DNA of 64,000 bases from Struthidea cinerea (lineage: Eukaryota > Chordata > Aves > Passeriformes > Corcoracidae), in NCBI GenBank assembly GCA_013397865.1, contig VZTI01005567.1, positions 1 through 64,000 on the forward strand. Direction: 5' to 3'. The position numbers and the translations under genes were made by a program. This document shows positions 63,961 to 64,000 of the stretch, piece by piece (position 1 is the stretch's first letter; every line of letters begins with the position of its first letter). The notes under the pieces are model-generated. The model was not told the origin of the DNA. It saw only the letters and a list, made by a program, of their open reading frames with translations, and searched no databases.

Positions 63961-64000
63961 GGCAAGAGCAAGGTCTGTATTTGAGACAATACAGTGTAAG

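Noticed and set aside
1..64000. CRISPR arrays, operons, ribosome binding sites, tRNA or rRNA genes
   Set aside because: The window is vertebrate nuclear DNA. No array-like repeats, tRNA cloverleaf or rRNA sequence was seen.

Overview
The window looks like avian nuclear DNA, probably from a neoavian bird. It is AT-leaning and CpG-depleted, with sparse short exons in long introns. It also carries several copies of the CR1 LINE and LTRs of types common in songbirds and relatives. All coding content I can defend is eukaryotic and spliced; most long open frames here are chance or repeat-derived.

Two genes are recognisable. On the + strand, 7922-8009 is an alternative first coding exon of KCNIP1 (KChIP1, a calcium-binding auxiliary subunit of Kv4 channels). 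It lies downstream of a CpG island at about 5860-7260. Everything to its right up to 64000 appears to be the first KCNIP1 intron, because no EF-hand exon is present. On the - strand, inside that intron, all three coding exons of KCNMB1 (BK channel beta-1 subunit) lie at 17031-17167, 15405-15600 and 13158-13427. They give a 200-residue protein with intact splice sites and phases. The same nested antisense arrangement exists in human, so the locus is syntenic with human 5q35.1.

Layout: 1-350 is a CpG-rich segment. Positions 671-1264, 3995-4587 (inverted) and 11934-12341 are LTRs of one family. Positions 5860-8009 hold the KCNIP1 promoter region and first coding exon, and 13158-17167 holds KCNMB1. 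From 17168 to about 39700 is intron with a 45-N gap in a poly-T tract (23467-23511). Several splice-site-bounded open segments on the + strand there (24793, 29940, 37377) could be exons of an unrecognised secreted or membrane protein gene. Positions 39704-42112 carry CR1 copies, 50790-51883 a complete ERVL-like solo LTR, and 54311-58237 a near-perfect 1963-bp tandem duplication split by a single N. That duplication is most likely an assembly artefact. Positions 58238-64000 show nothing certain.

Functionally the two genes are related: both encode auxiliary subunits of potassium channels (Kv4 and BK) and overlap in opposite orientation. I found no new biological system. The best lead is the chain of candidate + strand exons inside the KCNIP1 intron.
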